From Rubritalea squalenifaciens DSM 18772 (GTDB taxonomy: Bacteria; Verrucomicrobiota; Verrucomicrobiia; Verrucomicrobiales; Akkermansiaceae), in NCBI RefSeq assembly GCF_900141815.1, contig NZ_FQYR01000004.1, forward strand, positions 496,001 through 560,000: 64,000 nt of DNA, in the 5' to 3' direction. The position numbers and the translations under genes were made by a program. The notes below the pieces were generated by a model, which was not told where the DNA came from, made no database searches, and was given only the letters and a program-made list of their open reading frames with translations. Every line of letters starts with the position of its first letter. Position 1 is the stretch's first letter. Positions 1 through 8,629 of this stretch are shown here, piece by piece.

Positions 1-620
1 CAGCAGGTGCTGGTGTTCGTTTCAAAAAAGTGGCCAGTGTCGCTCAAAAGCACGGGCTGACAGGTTTTGAATGGATGGAAGGAATTCCCGGCAATGTAGG
101 TGGCGGACTGCGTATGAATGCGGGGGCCATGGGAACAGAAACCTTCGATCAGGTGGTTGATGTTACCTTCCTTGATGAGGATGGTGAGATCCGTACGCGC
201 ACCCGTTCTGAAATCGAGTCTTTCTATCGCAATGTTCCTGAACTTCGCAGGAACTTCGCGCTCTGTGCCACCTTTGAGGGCAAACCGGCCGACGCTGATG
301 TGATCAATGGCAAGATGCAGGAGTCTAGCCATAAGCGCCGCACTACCCAACCATTAGCTGCCAGTGCAGGCTGCATTTTCAAGAACCCTGAGCTGATGCC
401 AGCAGGCATGCTCGTAGACACTCTTGGATTTAAGAATGAGAGTGTTGGTAAAGCTCGAGTCTCTCTAGAGCATGGCAATTTCATCGTCAACGATGGTAAA
501 GCTACCGCCGACGAAGTCCTTGGCTTGATCGAAAAAATTCGCAAGAAAGCCAGAGAGGAAAAAGCGGTCGAGCTGGAAACTGAGGTGCAGATTATCGGTG
601 AAGATGATTACCTCTTCTAG
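1..620 (+). CDS. murB: UDP-N-acetylenolpyruvoylglucosamine reductase (MurB), 5' end outside the window
   Basis: MurB reduces UDP-GlcNAc-enolpyruvate to UDP-MurNAc with NADPH and FAD in the cytoplasm, the second committed step of peptidoglycan precursor synthesis. The open frame runs in from the left edge (codons from base 3 read AGAGVRFKK). It contains the FAD-binding stretch GIPGNVGGGLRMNAGA and the C-terminal domain with SAGCIFKNP, the segment that carries the active-site acid. That position is Ser in the E. coli enzyme and Cys here, as in some other MurB enzymes. The frame ends with ELETEVQIIG, typical of MurB C-termini. About 206 residues are visible, so roughly the first third is missing. 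A strong terminator follows. It belongs with ddl, ftsQ and ftsA further right, from which it is separated by about 8 kb of unrelated genes. Confidence 0.95.
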   Translation, partial: AGAGVRFKKVASVAQKHGLTGFEWMEGIPGNVGGGLRMNAGAMGTETFDQVVDVTFLDEDGEIRTRTRSEIESFYRNVPELRRNFALCATFEGKPADADVINGKMQESSHKRRTTQPLAASAGCIFKNPELMPAGMLVDTLGFKNESVGKARVSLEHGNFIVNDGKATADEVLGLIEKIRKKAREEKAVELETEVQIIGEDDYLF

Positions 621-664
621 ATGTTAGTAATCTACAAGCTGCTAGCATTCTAAGGTGATTCACT

Positions 665-700
665 AAGCTGTTAGGAGGTTTTTCTCCTAGCAGCTTTATT
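665..700 (+). terminator. Rho-independent terminator of murB
   Basis: A 13-bp stem with one mismatch (arms 665-677 and 684-696) closes over a T-rich loop and is followed by a short T-rich stretch. It sits 45 bp after the murB stop codon. Confidence 0.8.
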
Positions 701-853
701 GTTTAGCTGATGAGTCCACGGTTAGAGTGAGTTGGTTTTTTTGTTATTATGACAATTTATTTTGCGATACGTCTATTGTGTGAATAGGGGGTGTTGAGCT
801 AGCGTTGTGATCCTCTGATGCAGAACACACTCTAATAACATGCATAAAGGGGA

Positions 854-894
854 TTCGGGATGCTCCTTTGGAGCCTTTGGTTTCATTGCCCGAA
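854..894 (+). promoter_or_regulatory. Structured leader upstream of the phosphoesterase gene
   Basis: Within the 370-bp gap 621-990 there is a nested inverted repeat: outer arms TTCGGG (854-859) and CCCGAA (889-894), inner arms GCTCC (862-866) and GGAGC (870-874) around a TTT loop. It lies about 100 bp before the start chosen for the next gene, so it would be in the 5' leader or promoter region. I do not recognise a known riboswitch class. Apart from this and the murB terminator, I see nothing else in the gap. Confidence 0.35.
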
Positions 895-990
895 CCTGTG
901 TAGTTAGGGGGTGTTTGACTTTGGAGAACTCACACCATGGACCTCGTGAAAAATAGAGGTGTCCATGCAACTCATAACATAAACCCTGAG

Positions 991-3900
991 ATGAAAATAA
1001 AACACACACATTTGGTGGAGCCATTAGCTGCATTGGCAATGTGCTCCATGACTACAGGATTGTCTGCTGCTGACCCCTTTGAGGTCGTTATCATTCCGGA
1101 TAGTCAGCATTATTCGCATTTTATGGATGATGGTGGGCCGGATTTGTTTACCCATCAGACTTCCTGGATTCGCGATAATGTGACTAACAGTAACATCGCA
1201 TTCGTGACTCATGTGGGAGACGTGATTCATGATAATACCGGACTCTGGCCATATGCCAGTCAGGCCATGTCTCCTCTGGATGGAGCTGTTCCCTACAGCG
1301 TTACCTTCGGTAACCATGACAATGGTGAGCCCGGTCCATTTGCATCGAGCCGCTATCAATCGTACCCATGGTACATAGGTGCGAGTAGTGATAATCTGGC
1401 TCATGCCCAGACCTTCACGGCAGGAGGGATTACCTTTCTGCATATCAATGTACCACACGATGCGAACAATGCGCAGCTGACCTGGGCTCAGAGCATCATC
1501 ACGGCTAATCCAGGTAAGCCGACCATCATCACAACCCATGGCTATATGGCGGATAATACCTTTGGCCGTGCTACACGTGGTGAGAACATCTGGACGACTT
1601 TGGTGGAGCCTAATACGCAGGTGTTTATGACCTGTAATGGGCATGACTGGGTATCTCGTCACGAAGTGGATACTACGAATGACGGTAGAAAAATCCTCCA
1701 GATTCAGAGTAACTGGCAGCAAGTCATCAACGGTGGTAATGGCTTGTTACAGCGGGTTGTATTCGACCCAGATAATAGCAAGATCACGGTGAAGACCTAT
1801 TCGCCTTTCTTGGATTTATATCATACCGACTATTCGGGTGAGTTCAGTTACTCAGCCACAATGAGCAGTTCTGCGGTGGTGATTGGCAATGAACTGGGTG
1901 CGCCCAAGCGTACCTGGGATGATGGCGCCAAGAAAAACGACAACTGGCAAGACGCCGCAAACTGGGATGGTACTGCACCGTCTGCCGGGGATAGACTATT
2001 CTTTGGAGCGACTGGGAGTGGAAGCTCAGTGAATGACTTTACTGCGGGAACCGCATTCTCAGGAATCGTCTTCAATCCCGGGACTTTCTCTAACGGCTAC
2101 ACGCTTTCAGGAAATAAGGTCAACCTTACTGGGGACATCGTCAATATGGGAACCTATGGCTCCGGAGCAGGTTCCGGTCCAAAGATTAACTTTCCGATTG
2201 AGCTGATCGGTGACCGCCAGTTTAACACGGGTGACTGGGATATGACCGTGAATGGTGTAATCAGTGGCACTGGGTCACTGACTAAAACGCACGGACGAGA
2301 TTACTTTCGCGGGTCTTACGATGGCGGAGTCAACATTGGTGACCTGTATCTGACTCAGGTGAATACCTACACAGGTGACACCAGAGTGAGTGGCGGAGCG
2401 CTGATTCTGGACAACAATAGTTCGAATAACCTCATGCCCTCATCGCCCAATATCACATTGGATTTGAATGCGGTATTGAGAGTCGTTGACCTGCAGAATG
2501 GTACCTTTAACTTGGTCTCAGGCCAGACCCTTAGAGGGTCAGGAAAGGTCTCCGGTCATACCACGGCATCCAGTGGATCTACCCTGGCTCCGGGAAATGG
2601 TACTCAAACTGGACGCCTGAATCTATTTGGTGATTTGGCAATGAGTTCAGGTTCTTCATTGGATCTCGAGCTGGCAGGCAAGGATGATGGTAGTTATGAT
2701 CAAACCTCGATTCAGGGAACGGTGAATCTGGGGAGCGCTACCTTGAACCTCACCAGTCTTGCAGGCTATACACCAGCGATCGGTGATCAGTTGATCATTT
2801 TACAGAACGATGGAGTGGATGCGATTAGTGGAACCTTTACGAGTGGCAGTGGCTCCGACCTCACTCTGGGGACCGCGCTGGGTGAAGGTGTAGCAGTCAG
2901 CACCAATTTCCTGGGTAGTGGATACACCGCGCGTATCAGCTATGCGGGAGGCGATGGGAATGATGTGAGCATCGTTGTGCTTCCGCCTCCTGGAGCTCCA
3001 GTCTTTATCACTGATCCTATCGTGAAGACAGGAGCTGAACCTGGCACGGCCTTTGTTGCCTCTATTGCTGGCAGCTCTCTGGACGGTGACGGTGATACTC
3101 TAACCTACAGTAAGGTGAGTGGACCGTCTTGGTTGACTGTTTCTTCCAATGGCGATCTTTCGGGCACGCCTGGCGCTGGCGATGCTGGGACAAGCGTGCA
3201 GTTTACGGTACAAGTTTCCGATGGCAATGGAGGGAGTGATACGGCATTACTTCAGGTCGATGTTTTGCCTCTGGTTGGTCTTTGGAAGTTTGATGATCCG
3301 GCTGATTTAGCTAAAGCCAGTATCGGTCAGGACTTAGTGCTCACAGGAACAGATCAAGCTGTCGCAGGCTTTGATGCTGGTGATGGCGCCGCGAGAATTG
3401 GTGTGGGCAGTCATTATGCTCTTGCCAATACCATTGGAGCCAATGGTGGTGGTAGCTATACCAATGAATATACCTTGGTCTTTGATGTCAGCTATCCGGC
3501 CAGTAGCGAAAATAGCTGGATGAGTTTCTTCCAAACAGCACCTAACAATGGAAATGATGCGGACTGCTTTGTTCGCGGTTCTCAGGGAACGATTGGTGTT
3601 TCAGGCACTGGCTATAGTAGCTGGGTATTGCCTAAAGAGACCTGGGCTCGAATTTTTGTCAGTGTTGATAACGGTTCCTTCTATCGAATCTATGCCAATG
3701 GAAGTCAGATCCTTAATGGATCAATCCAGAGTGTGGATGGAACCTATGCGCTGGAGTCGACGCTTCTTCTGTTCGCAGATAACAATGGTGAAGATAACGC
3801 GATGGATGTGACCTCGGTGCGTCTGTTTGATCGTGCTTTGACTGCTGCTGAGTGTGCGGCTCTGGGTGGAGTGCCTAGTTCAACCAGCTCTTCGGACTCG

Positions 3901-4749
3901 GATGGTGACGGCCTCGATGATAGCTGGGAAATTACTCATTTCGGTAGTCTTGCTGTCTCTGATGGAACTGGGGATGCGGATAGTGATGGATTGGCAGATC
4001 TGGAGGAGTTTACCCTAGGGACTAATCCGAATGCAGCCGATAGTGATGGTGACGGCTACGGCGACGCACTAGAAGTGGCTGTAGGAACAGATCCACAGGA
4101 TAACCAAGACCAGCCGGCTGCTGCTTATGCGGGACTTGTTGGTTGGTGGAAGTTCGATGATGCTCAGGATCTCACCAAGGCGGCACTGGGTCAGGACTTG
4201 GGATTAGTGGGTAGTCACCAGACGGCCACTGGTTATGGTCCCGGTGATGGGGCCGCTCGTATCGGAGTGGGTAGTCACTATCAAATGACGCATGGCATCG
4301 GAGCCAATGGTGGAGGTAGTTATACCAATGAGTACACCTTGGTTCTGGATATTCGTTATCCAGCTAGCAGTGCCAATACTTGGATGAGTCTGTTCCAGAC
4401 TGCTTCCAGTAATGCTAACGATGGGGACTGCTTCATCAGGAACTCAAATGGCACCATCGGCCTCTCCGCTACAGGTTATAGTAGTTGGTCGCTGGCGTCT
4501 GATACCTGGGTGAGGCTCGTCGTTTCCGTGGACAATGGTTCTTCCTACAAGATCTATGCTGATGGAACTCAGATTCTCAATGGATCTACCCAGACGGTAG
4601 ACGGTAGATTTTCACTGGAATCTGTGCTGCTCCTGTTTGCAGATAACAACGGTGAAGACAACCCGATTGATGTGACCTCGGTCAGAATTTATGATCGGGC
4701 GCTAAATGCCACAGAGGCTGCTAATCTCGGTGATGTAGAAGGCTTCTAA
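991..4749 (+). CDS. Secreted metallophosphoesterase with beta-strand repeat, Ig-like, LamG-like and TSP3 modules
   Basis: About 1252 residues. An in-frame ATG at 937 exists, but the ATG at 991 opens directly into a signal peptide ending near LSAADPF, so 991 is preferred. Calcineurin-type phosphoesterase motifs follow within the first 280 residues: IPDSQHY, HVGDVIHD, FGNHD, THGYM and NGHDWVSRH. A beta-rich domain with an autotransporter-associated repeat signature (NTYTGDTRVSGGALIL) occupies roughly residues 310-690. Then come an Ig-like putative domain (near 700-770), a LamG-like domain, a thrombospondin-3-type Ca2+ segment (DSDGDGLDDSWE, DSDGDGYGDALE), and a second LamG-like domain. No C-terminal sorting tail is visible. 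The likely role is extracellular phosphoester or polymer degradation; the substrate is unknown. The next gene is a shorter paralogue. Confidence 0.85.
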   Translation: MKIKHTHLVEPLAALAMCSMTTGLSAADPFEVVIIPDSQHYSHFMDDGGPDLFTHQTSWIRDNVTNSNIAFVTHVGDVIHDNTGLWPYASQAMSPLDGAVPYSVTFGNHDNGEPGPFASSRYQSYPWYIGASSDNLAHAQTFTAGGITFLHINVPHDANNAQLTWAQSIITANPGKPTIITTHGYMADNTFGRATRGENIWTTLVEPNTQVFMTCNGHDWVSRHEVDTTNDGRKILQIQSNWQQVINGGNGLLQRVVFDPDNSKITVKTYSPFLDLYHTDYSGEFSYSATMSSSAVVIGNELGAPKRTWDDGAKKNDNWQDAANWDGTAPSAGDRLFFGATGSGSSVNDFTAGTAFSGIVFNPGTFSNGYTLSGNKVNLTGDIVNMGTYGSGAGSGPKINFPIELIGDRQFNTGDWDMTVNGVISGTGSLTKTHGRDYFRGSYDGGVNIGDLYLTQVNTYTGDTRVSGGALILDNNSSNNLMPSSPNITLDLNAVLRVVDLQNGTFNLVSGQTLRGSGKVSGHTTASSGSTLAPGNGTQTGRLNLFGDLAMSSGSSLDLELAGKDDGSYDQTSIQGTVNLGSATLNLTSLAGYTPAIGDQLIILQNDGVDAISGTFTSGSGSDLTLGTALGEGVAVSTNFLGSGYTARISYAGGDGNDVSIVVLPPPGAPVFITDPIVKTGAEPGTAFVASIAGSSLDGDGDTLTYSKVSGPSWLTVSSNGDLSGTPGAGDAGTSVQFTVQVSDGNGGSDTALLQVDVLPLVGLWKFDDPADLAKASIGQDLVLTGTDQAVAGFDAGDGAARIGVGSHYALANTIGANGGGSYTNEYTLVFDVSYPASSENSWMSFFQTAPNNGNDADCFVRGSQGTIGVSGTGYSSWVLPKETWARIFVSVDNGSFYRIYANGSQILNGSIQSVDGTYALESTLLLFADNNGEDNAMDVTSVRLFDRALTAAECAALGGVPSSTSSSDSDGDGLDDSWEITHFGSLAVSDGTGDADSDGLADLEEFTLGTNPNAADSDGDGYGDALEVAVGTDPQDNQDQPAAAYAGLVGWWKFDDAQDLTKAALGQDLGLVGSHQTATGYGPGDGAARIGVGSHYQMTHGIGANGGGSYTNEYTLVLDIRYPASSANTWMSLFQTASSNANDGDCFIRNSNGTIGLSATGYSSWSLASDTWVRLVVSVDNGSSYKIYADGTQILNGSTQTVDGRFSLESVLLLFADNNGEDNPIDVTSVRIYDRALNATEAANLGDVEGF

Positions 4750-4776
4750 AGAGCTTCTATAAACACATCATACTTA

Positions 4777-4808
4777 CCCGCTGGATGGATCTCATTCAGC
4801 GGGTTTTT
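4777..4808 (+). terminator. Rho-independent terminator
   Basis: Perfect 7-bp GC-rich stem, CCCGCTG (4777-4783) and CAGCGGG (4797-4803), followed by TTTTT. It separates the two paralogous phosphoesterase genes into different transcription units. Confidence 0.85.
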
Positions 4809-4893
4809 GCTGTTTTGACAGTAAAGTTTGCATTCCAGCCATTGTTTCCGGAATATCCTAGGTGCTAGCATTCTTAGCCTTTGAGCAGATACT

Positions 4894-4911
4894 TTCTATC
4901 TGAGGATAGAA
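4894..4911 (+). promoter_or_regulatory. Short inverted repeat in the leader of the second phosphoesterase gene
   Basis: TTCTATC (4894-4900) and GATAGAA (4905-4911) form a perfect 7-bp inverted repeat with a TGAG loop, 28 bp before the start codon. It could be an operator or a leader hairpin; there is no further evidence. Confidence 0.3.
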
Positions 4912-4939
4912 GCTTACTTTATATAGAGCAGACAAACCA

Positions 4940-6928
4940 ATGAATCGATCCAAGAGACTTTCTTCTATTTTCCTGACTGGGTGTTTGTGCGCTGCGGCAC
5001 ACAGCTCCCTAGCCAAACCTTTTGAGATGGTGATTATGCCGGATACTCAAAACTACTTTACCGTGATTCGTGAGGGCGGTCCTGACTTGTTCACGAATCA
5101 GACGGAGTGGATACGTGACCATGTGAAGAAAGAGAACATCGTATTTGTGACTCACGTCGGTGACGTCATTTTGGATCGCAAGGTGTTGTGGGAAGATGCA
5201 GGCAAGGCGATGTCTCTGCTTGATGGAGCCGTTCCCTACAGTGTGACTTTTGGGAATCATGATGGAGGTGCTCCGGGAACATTTACTTCAGCACGCTACA
5301 AGGACTACCCATGGTACCTAGGTGGCAGTGATGACAGCATGGCTCATGCTCAGCAGTTCAGAGCTGAGGGCATAAGCTTTCTTCATCTCAATCTGCCGCA
5401 TAACCCCAAGCCCAAGCATCTCGATTGGGCCAAGGGCATGCTGGAGAAGTTTAAAGGGAAGCCAACCATCATCTCCACCCACGGTTACATGGCGGACAAC
5501 AGCAAAGGGAGAAGTGGAAATGGAAACCGAATCTGGAATACTTTGATCGATCCATACCCGCAGGTATTTATGACCTGTAACGGTCATGATTGGGTTTCAC
5601 GGCATGAAGTGGATACCACCTCGAAAGGGCGGAAGGTCTTACAAATCCAGAGTAACTGGCAGCAGAGCATGAATGGCGGAAATGGCTTCCTGCAGAGAGT
5701 GGTTTTTGAGCCAGAGAAGAATCAAATCAGGGTGGAGACCTATTCGCCCTTCATTGATGCCTACCACACAGACTACTCGGGGGCATTCGCTTACCGCGCG
5801 AAGTTCAGCAAGAGTGGGATCGAGATTGGTGAAGAGCTAGTGGCCCCCATGAAAACCTGGTCAGGTAAGGGGCAAGAAGGAAAGTGGAGTGATGGGGGAA
5901 ACTGGGGTGGAGATGCCCCTCAAAAAGGTGATCTGTTAGTCTTCGGGGCGCAAGCTAGTGGTGCCCTGCAAAATGATTTGGCGAGCGGTACCAGCTTCGC
6001 TGGAGTGGTTTTTCAGCCTGGAAGGTTCTCAGGGAAGTATGCATTCTCTGGTAATGCCATCACTCTAACAGGTGATGTGGTGAATATGGGGACCTACGGG
6101 CCAAAGGGTGCTCGCAGTGGTCCCAAGTGGGATCTGCCTATCAAGCTAGAGGGAGACAGGCAGTTCAACACAGGTGACTGGGATATGGTCATTAACGGGG
6201 AGATCAGTGGGGATGGATCCCTGACCAAGACACATGGACGCGATTACTTCCGTGGTTCTTATGATGGTCGAGTTTATATCGGTGATTTGTATCTCACGCA
6301 GGAGAATAGCTATACAGGAAATACCCGGGTGACAGGTGGAGCTCTGGTGCTAGAGCATGCTGAATCCCAAAATATCATTTCGGGATCTCCAGTCATCACC
6401 GTTGATTTTAACTGTTTGCTTAAAGTCGATGGATTGAGAGAGGGGACTTTTGTCTTGGCTCAAGGCCAGACATTACGGGGGCATGGAAAAGTACTGGGTA
6501 AGCTCAATGCTGGTAAGGAGACTACCGTTTATCCCGGGCGTGACAAGGTCGTCGGAAGTCTTCTTATCAAGGGAGACGTGTCTCTTGCAGCAGATTCCTT
6601 GCTGAATATCAGAATGGCAGGCAGCAGTCCTGAGCAGACTGATTCTGTGCAGGTCGAGGGAACGGTCAAGTTGGATGGTGCTACATTGAATTTAGCGGGT
6701 ATTGATGGCTATAAGCCGAAGTCAGGAGATCACTTGGTCATTATTCAAAATGACGGTGATGAGGCGATCAGTGGCCAGTTTGTGAGTGGAGCTGGCTCCC
6801 AGCTGAATTCTGGAACCACACTGCCCGAAGGCGCGACGATTAGCCGCAACTTCCTGGGGAGTGGAAGAGCGGCGAAGATAAGTTACAAGGGCGGTGATGG
6901 GAATGATGTGAGCATTGCTGTGCAGTAA
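4940..6928 (+). CDS. Secreted metallophosphoesterase with beta-strand repeat domain (short paralogue)
   Basis: 662 residues with a signal peptide ending near AAHSSLAKPF. The phosphoesterase motifs match the upstream gene one for one: MPDTQNY, HVGDVILD, FGNHDGG, STHGYMAD, NGHDWVSRH. So does the beta-repeat domain (SLTKTHGRDYFRGSYDG and NSYTGNTRVTGGALVL). The protein stops at GGDGNDVSIAVQ, exactly where the larger paralogue passes from the beta-repeat domain into its Ig-like and LamG-like tail. The pair therefore arose by tandem duplication, with later gain or loss of the C-terminal modules. Likely exported; the substrate is unknown. The gene has its own terminator. Confidence 0.85.
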   Translation: MNRSKRLSSIFLTGCLCAAAHSSLAKPFEMVIMPDTQNYFTVIREGGPDLFTNQTEWIRDHVKKENIVFVTHVGDVILDRKVLWEDAGKAMSLLDGAVPYSVTFGNHDGGAPGTFTSARYKDYPWYLGGSDDSMAHAQQFRAEGISFLHLNLPHNPKPKHLDWAKGMLEKFKGKPTIISTHGYMADNSKGRSGNGNRIWNTLIDPYPQVFMTCNGHDWVSRHEVDTTSKGRKVLQIQSNWQQSMNGGNGFLQRVVFEPEKNQIRVETYSPFIDAYHTDYSGAFAYRAKFSKSGIEIGEELVAPMKTWSGKGQEGKWSDGGNWGGDAPQKGDLLVFGAQASGALQNDLASGTSFAGVVFQPGRFSGKYAFSGNAITLTGDVVNMGTYGPKGARSGPKWDLPIKLEGDRQFNTGDWDMVINGEISGDGSLTKTHGRDYFRGSYDGRVYIGDLYLTQENSYTGNTRVTGGALVLEHAESQNIISGSPVITVDFNCLLKVDGLREGTFVLAQGQTLRGHGKVLGKLNAGKETTVYPGRDKVVGSLLIKGDVSLAADSLLNIRMAGSSPEQTDSVQVEGTVKLDGATLNLAGIDGYKPKSGDHLVIIQNDGDEAISGQFVSGAGSQLNSGTTLPEGATISRNFLGSGRAAKISYKGGDGNDVSIAVQ

Positions 6929-6957
6929 GCTCCATGATGCCCAGATCTTGATTCAGG

Positions 6958-6989
6958 CGGATGAGTGCCGAGAGGCTCATCCGTTTTTT
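6958..6989 (+). terminator. Rho-independent terminator
   Basis: Perfect 8-bp stem CGGATGAG (6958-6965) and CTCATCCG (6976-6983) followed by TTTTTT, about 30 bp after the phosphoesterase stop. Confidence 0.85.
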
Positions 6990-7047
6990 CATTCAGTATG
7001 TAGAGTTGTTCTTTTCTCGTCCTGTTAGTTTGTGGTAAGCCTTAAGG

Positions 7048-8553
7048 GTGAAGAAGTCCTCTCATCACCATTCCGATCAGGAGCCCAAATATATTACCGA
7101 GGCCAAGGATTCCTGGTTGAGGTCCCAGTACCCGGCTGAGGATGTGGACAGGACGGACATGTTTAAGCCTTTCTGGCGCCGGAAGAGAACTTGGCTGGTT
7201 CTGCTTGCCGTGATGCTTTCTGCTTTGTGTTACTTTTTTCTTCCTCTGGATAAAGAGGCTCTCTCTGAAGACGGGCTGGAGCCAGAGATGGTGCGCAGAG
7301 GTTTGTCGGTTTTTGTACTGATCGCCGCCCTGTGGTTGACCGAAGCGATGTCGCTGGCGGCGACTGCCTTGCTGGTTCCGGTGGTAGCCGCCTTGTTCGG
7401 TCTCTCACCCATGGAGAACACACTGAAGAGTTTTGCGCATCCCCTGATCTTTCTTTTCTTGGGAGGCTTCGCTTTGGCTTCAGCCATGGCCTATCAGGGG
7501 ATCGACCGTTGGATAGCGGGAAAGTTAATTCGGCTAGGAGGCGGTGGTTTTGTCCCGGTTGCTTTGCTGATGTTTTCTGGAACTGCTTTGCTGTCGATGT
7601 GGATGAGCAATACCGCGACGGCTGCCATGATGGTTCCGCTGGTGATTGGAGTCTTGCGGCAATTGCCCAAGGAGGCGATTAAGCACAAGGGGAATGCCTA
7701 TTTCATGCTGCTCGGAGTGGCTTATTCCGCCTCTATAGGTGGGATGGGGAGCTTAGTTGGGTCACCGCCTAATGGGATTGCGGCGAGTGCGCTAGGGGTG
7801 AGCTTTCTGGGCTGGCTCAAAGTAGGTTTGCCCGCGGTCCTTCTCCTGTTGCCTCTGATGTGGTTGGTGTTGTTTAGCCTGTGCAAACCTACGCGTGGAG
7901 TGAGGGTGGAATTCCCGGAGGAGAAATTCCGCTTTAACAAGCAACGGGTGACGATGTTGGTCTTGTTTGCCTTCACTGCCTTAGGCTGGGTCTTCAGCCG
8001 CCAGTTAGGGACTTTGGTTGGCGTAGCCAAGGGGATGGATACAATGGTGGCCTTACTGGCTATCTTCCTGCTTCTCTTTCTTCGTGTGGTGCGATGGCGG
8101 GATATCGAGAAAGGTTCGGACTGGGGAGTACTCTTGCTCTTTGGTGGAGGTATTGCGCTCTCGGGAGTGTTGGGTAGCTCGGGCGCCAGTGCCTTTTTGG
8201 CTGGGCAATTGGAAAGTTTGGTCAGACAGTGGCCCGCCTTGGCATTGGCCCTGGCCGTGACCTTGTTCGTCATCTTTCTTACCGAGCTTTCCAGTAATAC
8301 GGCATCAGCAGCCTTGTTGGTGCCGATTTTTATGACGGTGGCGACGGACATCGGATTGGAAGCTTCAGCCTTGGTCGTACCTCTGGCTCTGGCTGCTTCC
8401 TGTGCCTTCATGCTGCCCGTGGCGACTCCGCCGAATGCCATTATCTTCGCCACTAAAAAGGTTCCTCAGCGGGAAATGATGAAAGTGGGACTGGTGCTGA
8501 ATATTGTTTTCGCTCTCGCCTTGGCGGTCTATGCCAAGCTCTGGCTCATGTGA
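7048..8553 (+). CDS. SLC13/DASS-family anion:Na+ symporter
   Basis: 501-residue polytopic inner-membrane protein with a GTG start. It carries the twin family signatures: WMSNTATAAMMVPL and SSNTASAALLVPIF (the SNT motifs in the two inverted halves), and GSLVGSPPNGI and LPVATPPNAI (the matching PPN motifs). These bind sodium and the substrate carboxylate, sulfate or phosphate in this family. The ~50-residue N-terminus before the first membrane segment is hydrophilic and His-rich at its very start. Family members import dicarboxylates, citrate, sulfate or phosphate; the sequence alone does not decide which. It sits after the secreted phosphoesterases, so a phosphorus-related role is conceivable but only inferred from position. 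No clear ribosome binding site is present; an in-frame ATG lies at 7159. Confidence 0.88.
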   Translation: MKKSSHHHSDQEPKYITEAKDSWLRSQYPAEDVDRTDMFKPFWRRKRTWLVLLAVMLSALCYFFLPLDKEALSEDGLEPEMVRRGLSVFVLIAALWLTEAMSLAATALLVPVVAALFGLSPMENTLKSFAHPLIFLFLGGFALASAMAYQGIDRWIAGKLIRLGGGGFVPVALLMFSGTALLSMWMSNTATAAMMVPLVIGVLRQLPKEAIKHKGNAYFMLLGVAYSASIGGMGSLVGSPPNGIAASALGVSFLGWLKVGLPAVLLLLPLMWLVLFSLCKPTRGVRVEFPEEKFRFNKQRVTMLVLFAFTALGWVFSRQLGTLVGVAKGMDTMVALLAIFLLLFLRVVRWRDIEKGSDWGVLLLFGGGIALSGVLGSSGASAFLAGQLESLVRQWPALALALAVTLFVIFLTELSSNTASAALLVPIFMTVATDIGLEASALVVPLALAASCAFMLPVATPPNAIIFATKKVPQREMMKVGLVLNIVFALALAVYAKLWLM

Positions 8554-8629
8554 TTTCAAGGAGTGAGGTCAGAGAGGCTACTTTTCTCGCATTAAAAGAG
8601 AGTTTTGCTGGAAATGACGGGGGAAATCG

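Noticed and set aside
854-894. A c-di-GMP or other known riboswitch in the murB-phosphoesterase gap
   Set aside because: The conserved loop bases of the classes I know are not present; only generic stems are.
1024-1722. 232-codon open frame antisense to the first phosphoesterase gene
   Set aside because: No family features and overlaps a strongly supported gene throughout; a shadow of biased codon use.
7722-8453. 243-codon antisense frame within the SLC13 gene
   Set aside because: Low-complexity Lys/Thr/Ala-rich translation, no start context, mirrors the hydrophobic codons of the real gene.
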